The notes under the pieces are model-generated. The model did not search any database and had not been told where the DNA came from. It was given only the letters and a program-made list of their open reading frames with translations. Shown here one piece after another: positions 34,125 to 42,774 of a stretch of 64,000 nucleotides of DNA. Source of the DNA: CALLMM01 sp964429855 (GTDB taxonomy: Bacteria; Armatimonadota; Chthonomonadetes; Chthonomonadales; CAJBBX01); contig CAYSDM010000016.1 of the NCBI GenBank assembly GCA_964429855.1, forward strand, positions 11,210 to 75,209, in the 5' to 3' direction. Numbering within the stretch: the stretch's first letter is position 1; every line of letters starts with the position of its first letter. Both the position numbers and the translations under genes were made by a program.

Positions 34125-35594
34125 TTACTCGCGGGCAGCGCGTTTAATCTGCGCCAGACGCTTCGCATTCTCGCCCCGTTTATAGTAGGAATCGAGCGGG
34201 TAGCAGCCGGAGGGCAGTCCCTTGCGCGGCGCGGTGGTGCAGTCGCTGAAGGTGCGGCAGAGACGTTTCGTCTGGATCGGATTACCCTGCAGGATATCGC
34301 GGGGCAGTTCCGGATAGGCGAGAATCATCCGCCCCAGCCCCACAAAATCCGCCCAGCCCTCGCGCGCTACCCCCTGCGCCACATGGGGCAGAAACTCCTG
34401 AAGATAGGAGTAGGCGGTCCCGACGAACGTCATTTCGGGAAACATCTGTTTGAGATACCAGGTGACAAAGACCTGCCGCGCCACCCCGACCAGCGGATCT
34501 TCCGGAGGAAGGTAGCCGTCCGACGGAGGATAGAGCGCCGGACGCTGAATATGCGGATTGTAGTAGGGGCTGCCTGCCGTCAGGTTCACCAGCGAAATAT
34601 CCAGGCTCTGCAGTATCTCCAGAAACTGGATCGTCTCCGTCAGATCGAGATCCGTCGGCTGCTCGGTATTCACCCCGAAGGCGTACCGATAGGGCATGCA
34701 GTCACAGTAGTTTTCGTAGAGGCCCGGACCGGGTCTGCCGGGCAGCGATTGATCGGGGTCGGGGCGGTAGGGAACCAGATCGAACGCGCTCAGGCGCACC
34801 GCTATGGGCAACCCCGGAGCTTCGGCGCGGATGGCAGCCGCCGTCTCCCGCAGAAACCGAGTCCGATTCTCCAGCGAGCCGCCAAAGTCGCCTTCACGGG
34901 TGAACGCGCTCAGAAACTCATGTCCCAGATAACCGTGACAGTGCTTGAGGTCCACAAAGTCAAAGCCCGCCGCCTGCGCCGTCTTTGCGGCGCGCGCGAA
35001 GTCGGCAATCAGAGCGCGGATATCCCCGTCGGCGAGAACCGGATAGTCGGCGGGAACGTTGAATTTGCGATCCAGAATCGGGTGATGGTAGAGGATCACC
35101 GGCTCCATCTTCTGCCCGTTGGGGCGACAGAACCGCCCGGAGTGCGTCAACTGCAGACCGATCAGCAGGTCTTCCGCGCTTCCCATCGCGGCGCGATGCG
35201 CCTCTGTCAGCGTCTCGCGCAGCCGGGTCAGGTCTTCGAGACTGTGCGCGTGCAGAAAGAGTTGATTCGGGTTAGCGCGCCCCTCATGGCGCACAGCGAA
35301 CGCCTCTCCTCCCCAGATCAGCTTCGCGCCGCTCTCTCCGAATCGCCGCCACCGACGTAAAAGGCTCTCCGTCGGCCTGCCGTCCGGGGTGGCGTCCCAT
35401 CCCTCCATCGGCTGAACCGCAAAGCGATTGCCCACTGCGCGCCCGAACACCACGCAGGGATGACTCAGCGGGGATTGGGGCGCGCAGAGCAGCGTCTCGT
35501 CACACGGTATCTCAATCCCCAGAGTCTCCAGATAGTCGCGAAAGGCGGACACGTTTTGCAGCGTCGCCAGTTTGATATAGTCCCCATCAGCCAT
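34125..35594 (-). CDS. NADH:flavin oxidoreductase (old yellow enzyme family)
   Basis: The 489-residue protein is a flavin-binding TIM barrel of the OYE/2,4-dienoyl-CoA-reductase type. Motifs seen are NRFAVQPMEGWDATPDGRPTES, AKLIWGGEAFAV, LQLTHSGRFCRPNG, DFVDLKHCHGYLGHEFLS and ADFVGLGRMILAYPELP. The C-terminus has CRTFSDCTTAPRKGLPSGC, which may be a remnant of the 4Fe-4S cysteine cluster of the larger family members, but the C-terminal NAD domain is missing. Start at 35594 is chosen over the ATG two codons upstream, but spacing is not decisive. The substrate is unknown; ene-reductase activity is a good guess. Confidence 0.85.
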   Translation of the reverse strand: MADGDYIKLATLQNVSAFRDYLETLGIEIPCDETLLCAPQSPLSHPCVVFGRAVGNRFAVQPMEGWDATPDGRPTESLLRRWRRFGESGAKLIWGGEAFAVRHEGRANPNQLFLHAHSLEDLTRLRETLTEAHRAAMGSAEDLLIGLQLTHSGRFCRPNGQKMEPVILYHHPILDRKFNVPADYPVLADGDIRALIADFARAAKTAQAAGFDFVDLKHCHGYLGHEFLSAFTREGDFGGSLENRTRFLRETAAAIRAEAPGLPIAVRLSAFDLVPYRPDPDQSLPGRPGPGLYENYCDCMPYRYAFGVNTEQPTDLDLTETIQFLEILQSLDISLVNLTAGSPYYNPHIQRPALYPPSDGYLPPEDPLVGVARQVFVTWYLKQMFPEMTFVGTAYSYLQEFLPHVAQGVAREGWADFVGLGRMILAYPELPRDILQGNPIQTKRLCRTFSDCTTAPRKGLPSGCYPLDSYYKRGENAKRLAQIKRAARE

Positions 35595-35769
35595 AGTCAT
35601 CTCTCACTGTCTGATCGCGGTAGAACGCGCTCTTTTGACCCGATTCCCATCGCGGACACGCCGCTTACGATGAGTATACCCGTTGTGTCGCCGAATGACA
35701 GGAGAACGATTCTCTACAGGACTGCATGTAAAATACCGATCTATTGCGAGGGAAACGCCGATCCTGGCG

Positions 35770-35799
35770 TTGACAGGGTGAGAGGCGCTGTGGTATGGT
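35770..35799 (+). promoter_or_regulatory. Promoter of greA
   Basis: TTGACA (35770-35775), an 18-bp spacer and TATGGT (35794-35799) with a TGG extension. It lies 87 bp before the greA start, in the 292-bp gap after the oxidoreductase gene, where I see no other feature. Confidence 0.65.
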
Positions 35800-35886
35800 A
35801 TGCGGATGAGTTTGAGATGAAGTGCGTCGGCGCAGGCTGCGCTGACCCGCCCTGCCGATAGACCTTCAAAGGAGTGAACACGCCGG

Positions 35887-36366
35887 ATGCCGGAGGAGAT
35901 TATCCTGACGGAGAGCAGTTACCGTCAATTGCAGCAGGAGTTGGAGTACCTGAAAACGGTAAAGCGCGCAGAGATCGCCGAGGCGCTGAGAAAAGCGCGC
36001 GCGTATGGCGATCTTTCCGAAAACTTCGAGTATCAGGCGGCGCGGCGCGATCAGGGCATTCTCAACGGACGCATCGCCGAAATGGAACACACGCTGGAGG
36101 TTGCCCGCATTGTTCCCGATGATACGGAATCGGGAGAAGGCGGCGCGGCGCTTGGTTCGGTGGTGATGGTGCGCGATCTGGACTCGGAAGACGAGTGGGA
36201 GTATACGCTGGTGGACAGAGTTCAGGCAGACCCGATCAACGACCGCATTTCGGTGCAGTCTCCGGTCGGGCAGGCGCTGCTGAATAAAAAAGTGGGAGAG
36301 ATTGTCGAAATTCAAGTACCCTCCGGAAAAGCCCGCTACGAAATACTGGGGATTCGGCGCGAATAG
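35887..36366 (+). CDS. greA: Transcription elongation factor GreA
   Basis: GreA rescues backtracked RNA polymerase by stimulating transcript cleavage. The 159-residue length is normal. The N-terminal coiled coil has LTESSYRQLQQELEYLKTV and ARAYGDLSENFEYQAARRDQ, including the conserved acidic tip residues in GDLSEN. The C-terminal FKBP-like domain has DPINDRISVQSPVGQALLNKKVGE and the VPSGKARYEILGI ending. The start is an ATG preceded by AAAGGAG. A GC-rich hairpin follows the stop. Confidence 0.97.
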   Translation: MPEEIILTESSYRQLQQELEYLKTVKRAEIAEALRKARAYGDLSENFEYQAARRDQGILNGRIAEMEHTLEVARIVPDDTESGEGGAALGSVVMVRDLDSEDEWEYTLVDRVQADPINDRISVQSPVGQALLNKKVGEIVEIQVPSGKARYEILGIRRE

Positions 36367-36382
36367 CGCCGAAAATAAAGAA

Positions 36383-36415
36383 GCGGCGGCAGTCAGGAAC
36401 GCCTGCTGCCGCCGC
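36383..36415 (+). terminator. Terminator-like hairpin after greA
   Basis: GCGGCGGCAG (36383-36392) pairs with CTGCCGCCGC (36406-36415). The 10-bp GC-rich stem lacks a U-tract, so it may be a Rho-independent terminator only in part. Confidence 0.5.
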
Positions 36416-36428
36416 CTGCTAACAAGGA

Positions 36429-36644
36429 CTAGCGACTCTCCCAGAAGCCGACCATCTTTGCGGATCGGCCCAGTGACTCGTGAAACGATACTACTCGGGA
36501 ACAAGTGACGCCCTGTAGCTTTTCGGAGGTCAATCCGCGCATCGTTCCTTTTGCGATAGGCGAAGGGTAACAGGGCGCTTCCGGAACTATCGCCATTTCA
36601 TTGTTACTCTTAGCAGCACGACAAAACAGGAATGATGTCTTCAC
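36429..36644 (-). CDS. Possible small protein of 71 residues, doubtful
   Basis: In the gap after greA, a minus-strand frame starts with GTG at 36644, preceded closely by GAGGAG, and ends with TAG at 36429. It reads MKTSFLFCRAAKSNNEMAI and later MRGLTSEKLQGV and ESLGRSAKMVGFWES. I recognise no family. The SD spacing is short and codon use is less GC3-biased than in neighbours. It is listed because the surrounding 380 bp hold no other gene. Confidence 0.22.
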   Translation of the reverse strand: MKTSFLFCRAAKSNNEMAIVPEAPCYPSPIAKGTMRGLTSEKLQGVTCSRVVSFHESLGRSAKMVGFWESR

Positions 36645-36746
36645 AATCTCCTCAGTTCACTTATATTGCAAATACCATGCCAAATGTTCCGTATGTAGAC
36701 ATTACCGGGATTTTTTTCTTTTTGTGAGCAATTTAGAGTTTATCTG

Positions 36747-37367
36747 ATGACCGAAACGCGCCCGGATGCCCTCACAGAACTGGTTCGGATTCTTCGCGAG
36801 CAGCTTACGCGCAAGGATGAGCGAATCGCCAATCTGGAGACCCTGCTCAAAGAGGCAAACCTGCGACTGGAGGAGCAGCAGCGTCTGCTGGAGTATCTGC
36901 TTGGCAAAGAGAACCCTCTGCCCGCAGCGCCCAAAGCCGCGCAACAGCCCCTGCCCGCGTACCGAAATGCGCCGCCCGTCCCTCCAACCTCCCCCCCTGC
37001 AGCGCCTTCAGAGGCAGTCGCCCCGGAGCCGCCCGTCTCGTCCTCCCCGCCGCAAGAGACCGGGTGTTCCGCCGCGCCAACGCAAGAGACCGGGTGTTCC
37101 GCCGCGCCAACGCAAGAGCGCCCGCCGATCCCCATCTCTGCTCTGATCTCCCCGATCCCCGGCATGGGCGAAATGATCCAGGCGACGGCGGAGCAGGTGA
37201 TCTCCGCCGCGCAGAGCAAAGAGGAAGAGTCTTGCGCCGACGGCGAAGAGAAGCGCGAAATCACGGCGCGTTTCCAGCGCGACCAACTCCGCAAAGGGCA
37301 CCGGGAGCATGAGGCGCGTAACCGCGGTCTCTGGCGCAGGCTTTTCTCGCGCTCGGAGCCGGAATAA
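36747..37367 (+). CDS. Hypothetical coiled-coil and proline-rich protein
   Basis: The 206-residue protein begins with a helix-forming, heptad-like segment (LTELVRILREQLTRKDERIA, NLETLLKEANLRLEEQQRLL). A proline/alanine-rich linker follows, holding two perfect copies of QETGCSAAPT, and a C-terminal part ends in basic residues (QRDQLRKGHREHEARNRGLW). It has no signal peptide or transmembrane segment that I can see. The N-terminus resembles short coiled coils found fused to DNA-binding domains of transposition or phage proteins, but no such domain follows. The ribosome-binding site is weak. Function unknown. Confidence 0.6.
   Translation: MTETRPDALTELVRILREQLTRKDERIANLETLLKEANLRLEEQQRLLEYLLGKENPLPAAPKAAQQPLPAYRNAPPVPPTSPPAAPSEAVAPEPPVSSSPPQETGCSAAPTQETGCSAAPTQERPPIPISALISPIPGMGEMIQATAEQVISAAQSKEEESCADGEEKREITARFQRDQLRKGHREHEARNRGLWRRLFSRSEPE
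37051..37118 (+). repeat. In-frame 30-bp tandem repeat within the coiled-coil gene
   Basis: A 30-bp unit is found at 37051-37080 and again, unchanged, at 37081-37110, with 8 bases of a third copy. Each unit encodes QETGCSAAPT, so the frame is preserved. Confidence 0.9.
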
Positions 37368-37967
37368 AACTCACCGCCAGGCTCCTTTTACCACGCATAC
37401 TCCCCGACACCGCTCTCATTCCACTAATCCTTGGCCAGTCGCCCCACAACACAGTCTCGCTGGAACTACCGGGAGAACTGCGCCAGCCGAATGGCGGCTC
37501 CTCCAGCCCCGACCTCTATCCCCGAATGCCTGCAAACCCCCTTCGGGACGAGTTCCTGTCCCCAAACCGCTCCTTCTCCGAAAAAATCAAGTAGATATGA
37601 CTGCCATCTTTTGTAACAAATAAATCGAAAATGGTGGTTATAATTTTAGTAGTGAATCATACGGCGGTCTCGCGCACGGGGAGAATGCGGATGCCTCTCT
37701 ATCCGCTCGGATATGTCTCCTCTAATCCGACGTTCAGAGGCGAAAAGACCGCTGCAGCACATCTACAAACCAACTGTTACTGATATCTTTCCGCTCGTTA
37801 CGTGACAACCGACTGAACACAGCCCTGCTGTCCGCCGGGAAGCCTGCGCCTCTCCATCTGGCTGCCGACGACACCCTTCAGGCCGCTCGCCACGCTACAC
37901 CGGAAACGCCATCGGTCACACATTCGGATCCCGCCCTGTCGTTCGAATGCCTTTAGGAGACCGTACC
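37368..37967 (+). other. 600-bp intergenic region without a recognisable gene
   Basis: No open frame here looks coding. An AT-rich stretch near 37590-37670 contains a consensus TATAAT at 37639-37644 but no good -35 with normal spacing. It could start a leader for the HNH gene about 330 bp downstream, or a small RNA. No tRNA- or rRNA-like sequence is visible. Confidence 0.35.
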
Positions 37968-38243
37968 ATGACGGAGAATAGAGATTCTCAACGCAACACG
38001 GTGTTTCAACTCAAAGGAAGTGACTGTCGCTACTGCAGTTCGCCCGCCACGGAACTGACCCACTACCTCCCGCCGGACGAAGGAGGCACGGAAGAGATCG
38101 CCAATCTGGAACCGACCTGCGACGCCTGCCGCGCTGCTAAAGACGACCATGTGCCGCACCCCTGGACCGGACATCCCTACAAACGCTGGTGGATTCCCGG
38201 TCACCCGATGAATCCCAGATGCCGGGACTACTACGGCATTTAA
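37968..38243 (+). CDS. HNH-like zinc-finger protein
   Basis: The 91-residue protein has an HNH-type core: CRYCSSPATELTHYLPPDEG, then GTEEIANLEPTCDACRAAKDD. Two CxxC pairs would hold zinc. The first His of HNH is replaced near THYLPP and the last position is a Lys/Asp in AAKDD, so nuclease activity is uncertain. A C-terminal tail (HPWTGHPYKRWWIPGHPMNP) is rich in aromatic and His residues. ATG 37968 has AGGAG 8 nt upstream and is preferred over 37947. It is a single-gene unit preceded by about 600 bp of non-coding sequence. Confidence 0.72.
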   Translation: MTENRDSQRNTVFQLKGSDCRYCSSPATELTHYLPPDEGGTEEIANLEPTCDACRAAKDDHVPHPWTGHPYKRWWIPGHPMNPRCRDYYGI

Positions 38244-38280
38244 CAGACAGGAAATGCTCTGGGATGCTCGTGTGGATGCA

Positions 38281-38309
38281 TTGCCAGGCGGCCACGTTCC
38301 TGTTACAAT
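38281..38309 (+). promoter_or_regulatory. Promoter of the secreted DUF5666-like gene
   Basis: TTGCCA (38281-38286), a 17-bp spacer and TACAAT (38304-38309), 56 bp before the ATG. Confidence 0.6.
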
Positions 38310-38365
38310 AAGGTCACTTCAGGCGATTATCGCCATCTTGATTTCCGATATCTGGAGGCGTTCTC

Positions 38366-39256
38366 ATGAGGCACAAGATCGCTCTGTGGATACTCTGCCT
38401 TTTGCCTGCATGCCCGATCCCCGGCGACGCCCAGACGACCCGCGCTCCCGCCCGCCCCGCCAACGTTCAGACGGGAACCCTCGTCTCCATAGATGCGGCG
38501 ACGGCGACGCTCGCTCTCAAACCACGCGCCGGCGCGCAGATCCTCTATCGCTTAACCGAGAAGACCCGGTTCCTGCGCGAGAAACGGGCGGTGACCGCCG
38601 CCGATTTCAAACCCGGCGAGGTGGTCGTCGTGCGCTTTCGGAAAAGCAGCGTCGGTCCGGCAAGCCTCTATGATGTCGCGGATAAAGTCAGTTGGGACTG
38701 GCTGACTCGCGTGCGCCGTGAAACCACCCGCGTCACCATTCTGGAGATCACCGACGATTCTCTGCGGGCGTCGGAAGGCTCCGATAACGCCCCGCTCGAC
38801 TATCGCATCACCGATAAGACGCTCTGGGCAAGGGGAGGACAGCCCGCCTCTGCCGCTGACTTTAAGACCGGCGAGACGGTCTATATCGCGCCCCGTCTGC
38901 TGCCGGGCGGCGGACTGATGGCGACGGCGGTCTCTGACCTCGCCGAGATGACGGCGCGGTTGAAAGAGCGCACCCGCTCAAGCGTCTCCGGCACGGTGAA
39001 AGCCTGCGATCCGGCAAAACGCACCCTCTCCCTGCGCTCCGTCGCCGGAGATGAGAGGGATTTTTCCATGGCGGACGACTGTCTGGTGCGCCTTGCCTCC
39101 CGCGATGTTCCCCTGACCAGCCTGCGCGCCGGTCAGAGCGTTACCCTTCACCTGAAGCGCGATGAGGAGGGAGAGCAGATCATCACCCGCATCACCATTC
39201 ACCCCGTAAAGGGAAAGCCGAAAGTCGAGACGGCTCCCCGCAAACCGCCCCGCTGA
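38366..39256 (+). CDS. Secreted protein with repeated DUF5666-like beta domains
   Basis: The 296-residue protein has an N-terminal signal peptide (MRHKIALWILCLLPACPIPG), perhaps a lipoprotein because of LPAC. Three similar beta modules follow. Each holds a pattern like GTLVSIDAATATLALKP, then a Y-RLTEKT or YRITDKT strand and a DFKPGEVVVV or DFKTGETVYI strand; the third is GTVKACDPAKRTLSLRS. This resembles DUF5666/OB-like repeats found in exported proteins. No catalytic residues are evident. A GGAGG Shine-Dalgarno precedes the ATG. A small CCCCT/AGGGG hairpin follows the stop. Confidence 0.68.
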   Translation: MRHKIALWILCLLPACPIPGDAQTTRAPARPANVQTGTLVSIDAATATLALKPRAGAQILYRLTEKTRFLREKRAVTAADFKPGEVVVVRFRKSSVGPASLYDVADKVSWDWLTRVRRETTRVTILEITDDSLRASEGSDNAPLDYRITDKTLWARGGQPASAADFKTGETVYIAPRLLPGGGLMATAVSDLAEMTARLKERTRSSVSGTVKACDPAKRTLSLRSVAGDERDFSMADDCLVRLASRDVPLTSLRAGQSVTLHLKRDEEGEQIITRITIHPVKGKPKVETAPRKPPR

Positions 39257-39287
39257 TCCCCTTGCAGGGGAGCGGCTTTCCCGGCTT

Positions 39288-40202
39288 GTGAACGACAGTA
39301 AGATGCCTTTAGAGCAGCCTGACATCCATGTGAACCTCGTGCGGCAGATGGTCGCCGCACAGTTCCCTCAATGGGCAAGCCTGCCCATTACGCCGGTAGA
39401 GCCGGGCGGATGGGACAACAGAACCTTTCGTCTGGGCGACCGCATGAGCGTGCGCCTGCCGAGCGCAGAGAGGTATGTTCCGCAGGTCGAGAAGGAGCAT
39501 CGCTGGCTGCCGAAACTCGCTCCCCTCCTGCCGCTGCCTGTTCCCGTTCCACTCGCAAGAGGCGCGCCTTATGGCGGCTATCCCTGGCGCTGGTCTATCT
39601 ACTCCTGGCTCCCGGGCGAAGCCGCCGCCGTCGAACGCATCGCGGAACTATCTGCCTTTGCCGTCTCGCTGGCGCAGTTCCTCAACTCCCTTCAACAGAT
39701 CGATCCCGCCGATGGTCCGGTCGCTGGCCCGCACTGCTTCTATCGCGGCGCGCCGCTGACTGTGTACGACGCCGAGACCCGCCATGCGCTCGCAGCCCTG
39801 GGGAACACGATGGACGCCGAAGCGGCCCGGACTGTATGGGAAACCGCCCTTCAGGCGCAGTGGCAGGGACCGCCGGTCTGGTTTCATGGCGACATCGCTG
39901 CGGGGAACCTGCTCGTCAACAACGGACGCCTCAGCGCCGTGATTGATTTCGGGAGCTGCGGCGTGGGCGATCCCGCCTGCGATACGACCATTGCCTGGAC
40001 GCTTCTATCCGGCGAGAGCCGGGAGGCGTTTCGCGCGACTCTGCAGGCGGATAGATTAACCTGGGCGCGCGGGCGCGGCTGGGCTTTGTGGAAAGCGTTG
40101 ATAACGCTGACGGCAAACATTCACACGAATCCCGCCAGGGCGGAAGAAGCCCGGCAGGTCATCGCGGAGGTCCTTGCCGATCACAGACAGAGTGGAGCCT
40201 GA
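39288..40202 (+). CDS. Aminoglycoside-phosphotransferase-family kinase
   Basis: A 304-residue APH-fold phosphotransferase. It has the catalytic loop VWFHGDIAAGNLLVNN, where Asp is the base, and AVIDFGSCGVGDPACDTTIAW, where DFG binds magnesium. The N-lobe has EPGGWDNRTFRLGDRMSVRLPSA. The substrate is unknown; this subgroup (often annotated aminoglycoside phosphotransferase) may act on small hydroxylated compounds and should not be taken as a resistance gene. The GTG start at 39288 and ATG at 39303 are both possible; neither has a good Shine-Dalgarno. Confidence 0.83.
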   Translation: MNDSKMPLEQPDIHVNLVRQMVAAQFPQWASLPITPVEPGGWDNRTFRLGDRMSVRLPSAERYVPQVEKEHRWLPKLAPLLPLPVPVPLARGAPYGGYPWRWSIYSWLPGEAAAVERIAELSAFAVSLAQFLNSLQQIDPADGPVAGPHCFYRGAPLTVYDAETRHALAALGNTMDAEAARTVWETALQAQWQGPPVWFHGDIAAGNLLVNNGRLSAVIDFGSCGVGDPACDTTIAWTLLSGESREAFRATLQADRLTWARGRGWALWKALITLTANIHTNPARAEEARQVIAEVLADHRQSGA

Positions 40203-40337
40203 CACGCGGCGGCAGGCTGCCGATCCATTACGAAGGTAACTTTATCGCGAATTTCAGAGCCGTTTTAGGCTCAAAAGGACAGAAAAAGAGGGGCTTGCAA
40301 GCGTAAAATTAAACAGGCAAAATTATCCTTGCAGGGG

Positions 40338-40532
40338 TTGCTTTATCAAAAACCTTATGTTACAATTGGCGCGTTCGCCTGCCAGGGCGAATGTGTCGAG
40401 TCGTTCGCGAGAGCTGCAGCCGTTCGGATCTTCCACCGCCTGCTTCGGTCGGTCGTCTGTCTGACTGCTTCGATCTTGCTAGACGCCGAACACGTATTTT
40501 TTCATTGACAAAAGTAGACAGACAGGTCGACA
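40338..40532 (+). promoter_or_regulatory. Promoter and long leader of the cold-shock gene
   Basis: TTGCTT (40338-40343), a 17-bp spacer and TACAAT (40361-40366) give a transcript start near 40373 and a leader of about 160 nt. A TTCGCC/GGCGAA hairpin lies near its 5' end. A long leader is typical of CspA-type genes, where it works as a temperature-responsive RNA; here that is inference. Confidence 0.55.
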
Positions 40533-40733
40533 ACGGGAACCGTCAAATGGTTCAACGCTGCCAAGGGGTATGGCTTTATTGCCCAGGACAATGGGGAGGA
40601 TGTCTTTGTGCACTACAGCGCCATACAGATGAACGGCTACAAGTCCCTGCAGGAGGGACAACGCGTTCAATTTGATGTGATCCAGGACCCGCGCGGCAAG
40701 GGGCTGCGTGCCTCGAACGTGATCGTGATCTAG
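40533..40733 (+). CDS. Cold-shock protein (CspA family), no canonical start codon
   Basis: The frame encodes GTVKWFNAAKGYGFIAQDN, then EDVFVHYSAIQMNGYKSLQE and ends LRASNVIVI. RNP1 (KGYGFI) and RNP2 (VFVHY) are intact, so it is an ordinary single-strand nucleic-acid-binding CSD protein of about 66 residues. Between the upstream in-frame TAG (40515-40517) and GTVKWF there is no ATG, GTG or TTG; ACG at 40533 is the only near-cognate candidate at the usual position. A TTG at 40504 is in another frame, so a 1- or 2-base sequence error or shift could restore a start. A perfect terminator follows. Confidence 0.8.
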   Translation, partial: TGTVKWFNAAKGYGFIAQDNGEDVFVHYSAIQMNGYKSLQEGQRVQFDVIQDPRGKGLRASNVIVI

Positions 40734-40762
40734 CAACAACCTCCATCATCTCTCTTTTCACC

Positions 40763-40800
40763 GAGAAGGCTGCCCCGGCGGGGCAGCCTTCTCCTTTGCC
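40763..40800 (+). terminator. Strong hairpin terminator after the cold-shock gene
   Basis: A perfect 14-bp stem, GAGAAGGCTGCCCC (40763-40776) with its complement at 40780-40793, around a GGC loop, followed by CTTTGCC. Confidence 0.75.
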
Positions 40801-40861
40801 TGCCATGCGAACCGGAAAACGCCGCGCAGGGAAACTCCCCGGCGATGGTGAACAGAGACCT

Positions 40862-41491
40862 ATGCTGGAAGAGATACTCCCGAAACAGGGTCGCCTGCTG
40901 GTCGTCTCCGGTCCCAGCGGCGTCGGCAAAGACACCGTCCTGGAGCGCCTGCTGGATTCGGCGCAGCGTCCGCCGAATCTGATTCGCTGCGTGACCGCCA
41001 CCACCCGCCCACCCCGCGCCGGAGAGACCCACGGAGTAGACTACTTCTTCTTCTCTCGCGAGGAGTTCGAGGCGCGAATAGCCGAAAACTTCTTCCTGGA
41101 ATATGCTCCCTACGGTCAGCGCCTCTACGGCACTCCCCGCGACTTCGTCGAGCGGGAACGCGCCCGAAATAACGACGTGATCCTTAAGATCGAAGTGCAG
41201 GGCGCGCTGATGGTCAAAAAGGCGCTGCCCGAAGCCATCCTCCTCTTTCTGGCTCCTCCTTCATGGGAGGAGTTGGAGAGGCGGCTGCGTTCGCGCCAGA
41301 CGGATGACGAGGCTGCCATGCAGACCCGCCTTCAGACCGCTCGCCGGGAACTGGAGACCGCCCCGCTCTACGACTATCTGGTTGTCAATGATGACCTGGA
41401 GCGCGCCGTCGAGACCCTGCGCATGATTATTCTGGCGGAGCGCTGTCGTATCGTTCACGGAGATGCCCATGTCCACCCTCCCGCTCTATGA
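40862..41491 (+). CDS. gmk: Guanylate kinase
   Basis: Gmk phosphorylates GMP to GDP. The 209-residue protein has the P-loop VVSGPSGVGKDTVLERLL, the GMP-binding TATTRPPRAGETHGVDYFFFS and YGTPRDFVER, and the LID region RRLRSRQTDDEAAMQTRL. Start at 40862 matches the family N-terminus; the frame is open to 40796 but the extra residues are not conserved-looking. The end overlaps the next gene by 23 bp. The rpoZ gene, which commonly follows gmk, is absent here and coaBC follows directly. Confidence 0.95.
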   Translation: MLEEILPKQGRLLVVSGPSGVGKDTVLERLLDSAQRPPNLIRCVTATTRPPRAGETHGVDYFFFSREEFEARIAENFFLEYAPYGQRLYGTPRDFVERERARNNDVILKIEVQGALMVKKALPEAILLFLAPPSWEELERRLRSRQTDDEAAMQTRLQTARRELETAPLYDYLVVNDDLERAVETLRMIILAERCRIVHGDAHVHPPAL

Positions 41492-42689
41492 ACGCAATAT
41501 CCTCCTGGGCGTGTCCGGGAGCATCGCCGCCTACCGCGCCGCCGATGTCGCCAGCCAGTTAAGGCATCTCGGCGCGCAGGTGCATGTCGCTCTCACCGCC
41601 CACGCCGCCGAATTTATCGGTCCGGTCACCTTCTATGCCCTCACCGGCAATCCGGTCTTGAGCGGCGTCTTCGACGAACCCTACGAAGGCAAGATCGCGC
41701 ACATCCACATCGCGCAGCAGGCGGACCTCGTTCTGATCGCCCCCGCCACCGCCAACATTCTGGCAAAGATGGCGCACGGCATCGCGGATGATGTGCTCTC
41801 CACGCTTCTGCTGGCGACCACCGCCCCGGTGCTGGCGGCTCCCGCCATGAACTCCGTCATGCTGGCGCATCCGGCGACGCAGGCGAATATCGCCCTGCTT
41901 CAGGCGCGCGGCGTGCGCTTTATCGAACCGGGGTTCGGGGTGCTCGCCTGCCGCACCGAGGGGTATGGCAAACTCGCGGACGTTCAGACCATCGTGCAGG
42001 CGGTGGTCGCGCATCTGACCCAGACGCGCGACCTGGAGGGAAAGCGCGTTCTGGTAACCGCAGGGGCGACTCGCGAACCGCTCGATCCGGTGCGATTTCT
42101 GACGAATCGCTCCTCTGGCAAGATGGGCTACGCGGTGGCGGAGGCGGCTGCCGCGCGCGGGGCAGCCGTGACGCTCATTAGCGGAGCCGCCTCCATCGCG
42201 CCGCCGACGGGGATCGAGGTGGTGCGCGTGGAGACGACGGAAGAGATGCTGCGCGCCGCGCAGGCGCATTTTGACGCCTGTGACCTGTTCATCGCCGCCG
42301 CTGCGCCCGCCGACTATACGCCGGAACAGGTCGCCGATCAGAAGATCAAAAAGGCAGGGACGGGGGAAACGCTGATTCTTCGCCTGCGCGAGACGCCCGA
42401 CATCGTCGGGACGCTGGCTGCCAGAAAGACCCGGCAGATCGTGGTGGGCTTTGCGGCGGAGACCGAAAACCTGCTCCCGCGCGCCGCCGAGAAACTGGCG
42501 CGCAAACGACTGGACATGATCGTCGCTAACGATGTCACGGCGGAAGGCGCGGGATTCGAGACCGACACCAATATCGTTACGCTGCTCTTCGCCGACGGGC
42601 ACGCCCAACCGCTTCCAAAGATGCGAAAGCGCGAGGTGGCGGATCGCCTGCTGGACGCAGCAGCCGCCCTGATGCGCGCCGCCGCCTGA
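41469..42689 (+). CDS. coaBC: Bifunctional CoaBC (phosphopantothenoylcysteine decarboxylase/synthase)
   Basis: CoaBC condenses 4'-phosphopantothenate with cysteine and decarboxylates the product in coenzyme A synthesis. The 406-residue protein has the CoaC flavoprotein domain first: ILLGVSGSIAAYRAADVAS, APATANILAKMAHGIADD and VLAAPAMNSVM (PAMN motif). The CoaB domain follows: VLVTAGATREPLDPVRFLTNRSSGKMGYAVA and KIKKAG, which binds CTP. ATG 41469 is chosen because GGAG lies 6 nt upstream; it lies inside gmk, so translation is coupled. Confidence 0.96.
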   Translation: MSTLPLYERNILLGVSGSIAAYRAADVASQLRHLGAQVHVALTAHAAEFIGPVTFYALTGNPVLSGVFDEPYEGKIAHIHIAQQADLVLIAPATANILAKMAHGIADDVLSTLLLATTAPVLAAPAMNSVMLAHPATQANIALLQARGVRFIEPGFGVLACRTEGYGKLADVQTIVQAVVAHLTQTRDLEGKRVLVTAGATREPLDPVRFLTNRSSGKMGYAVAEAAAARGAAVTLISGAASIAPPTGIEVVRVETTEEMLRAAQAHFDACDLFIAAAAPADYTPEQVADQKIKKAGTGETLILRLRETPDIVGTLAARKTRQIVVGFAAETENLLPRAAEKLARKRLDMIVANDVTAEGAGFETDTNIVTLLFADGHAQPLPKMRKREVADRLLDAAAALMRAAA

Positions 42690-42774
42690 CCGCCTGCCCT
42701 ATCCCCGGCAGGTTTCGGTTCCCCGTAAGCCGCGCTTCATGGCAGATAGTGTAACGATCCTTTCATGCGCAGAT

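Noticed and set aside
39288..40202. Antibiotic-resistance aminoglycoside kinase
   Set aside because: The APH fold alone does not show resistance; there is no sign of mobile context and the substrate pocket cannot be judged.
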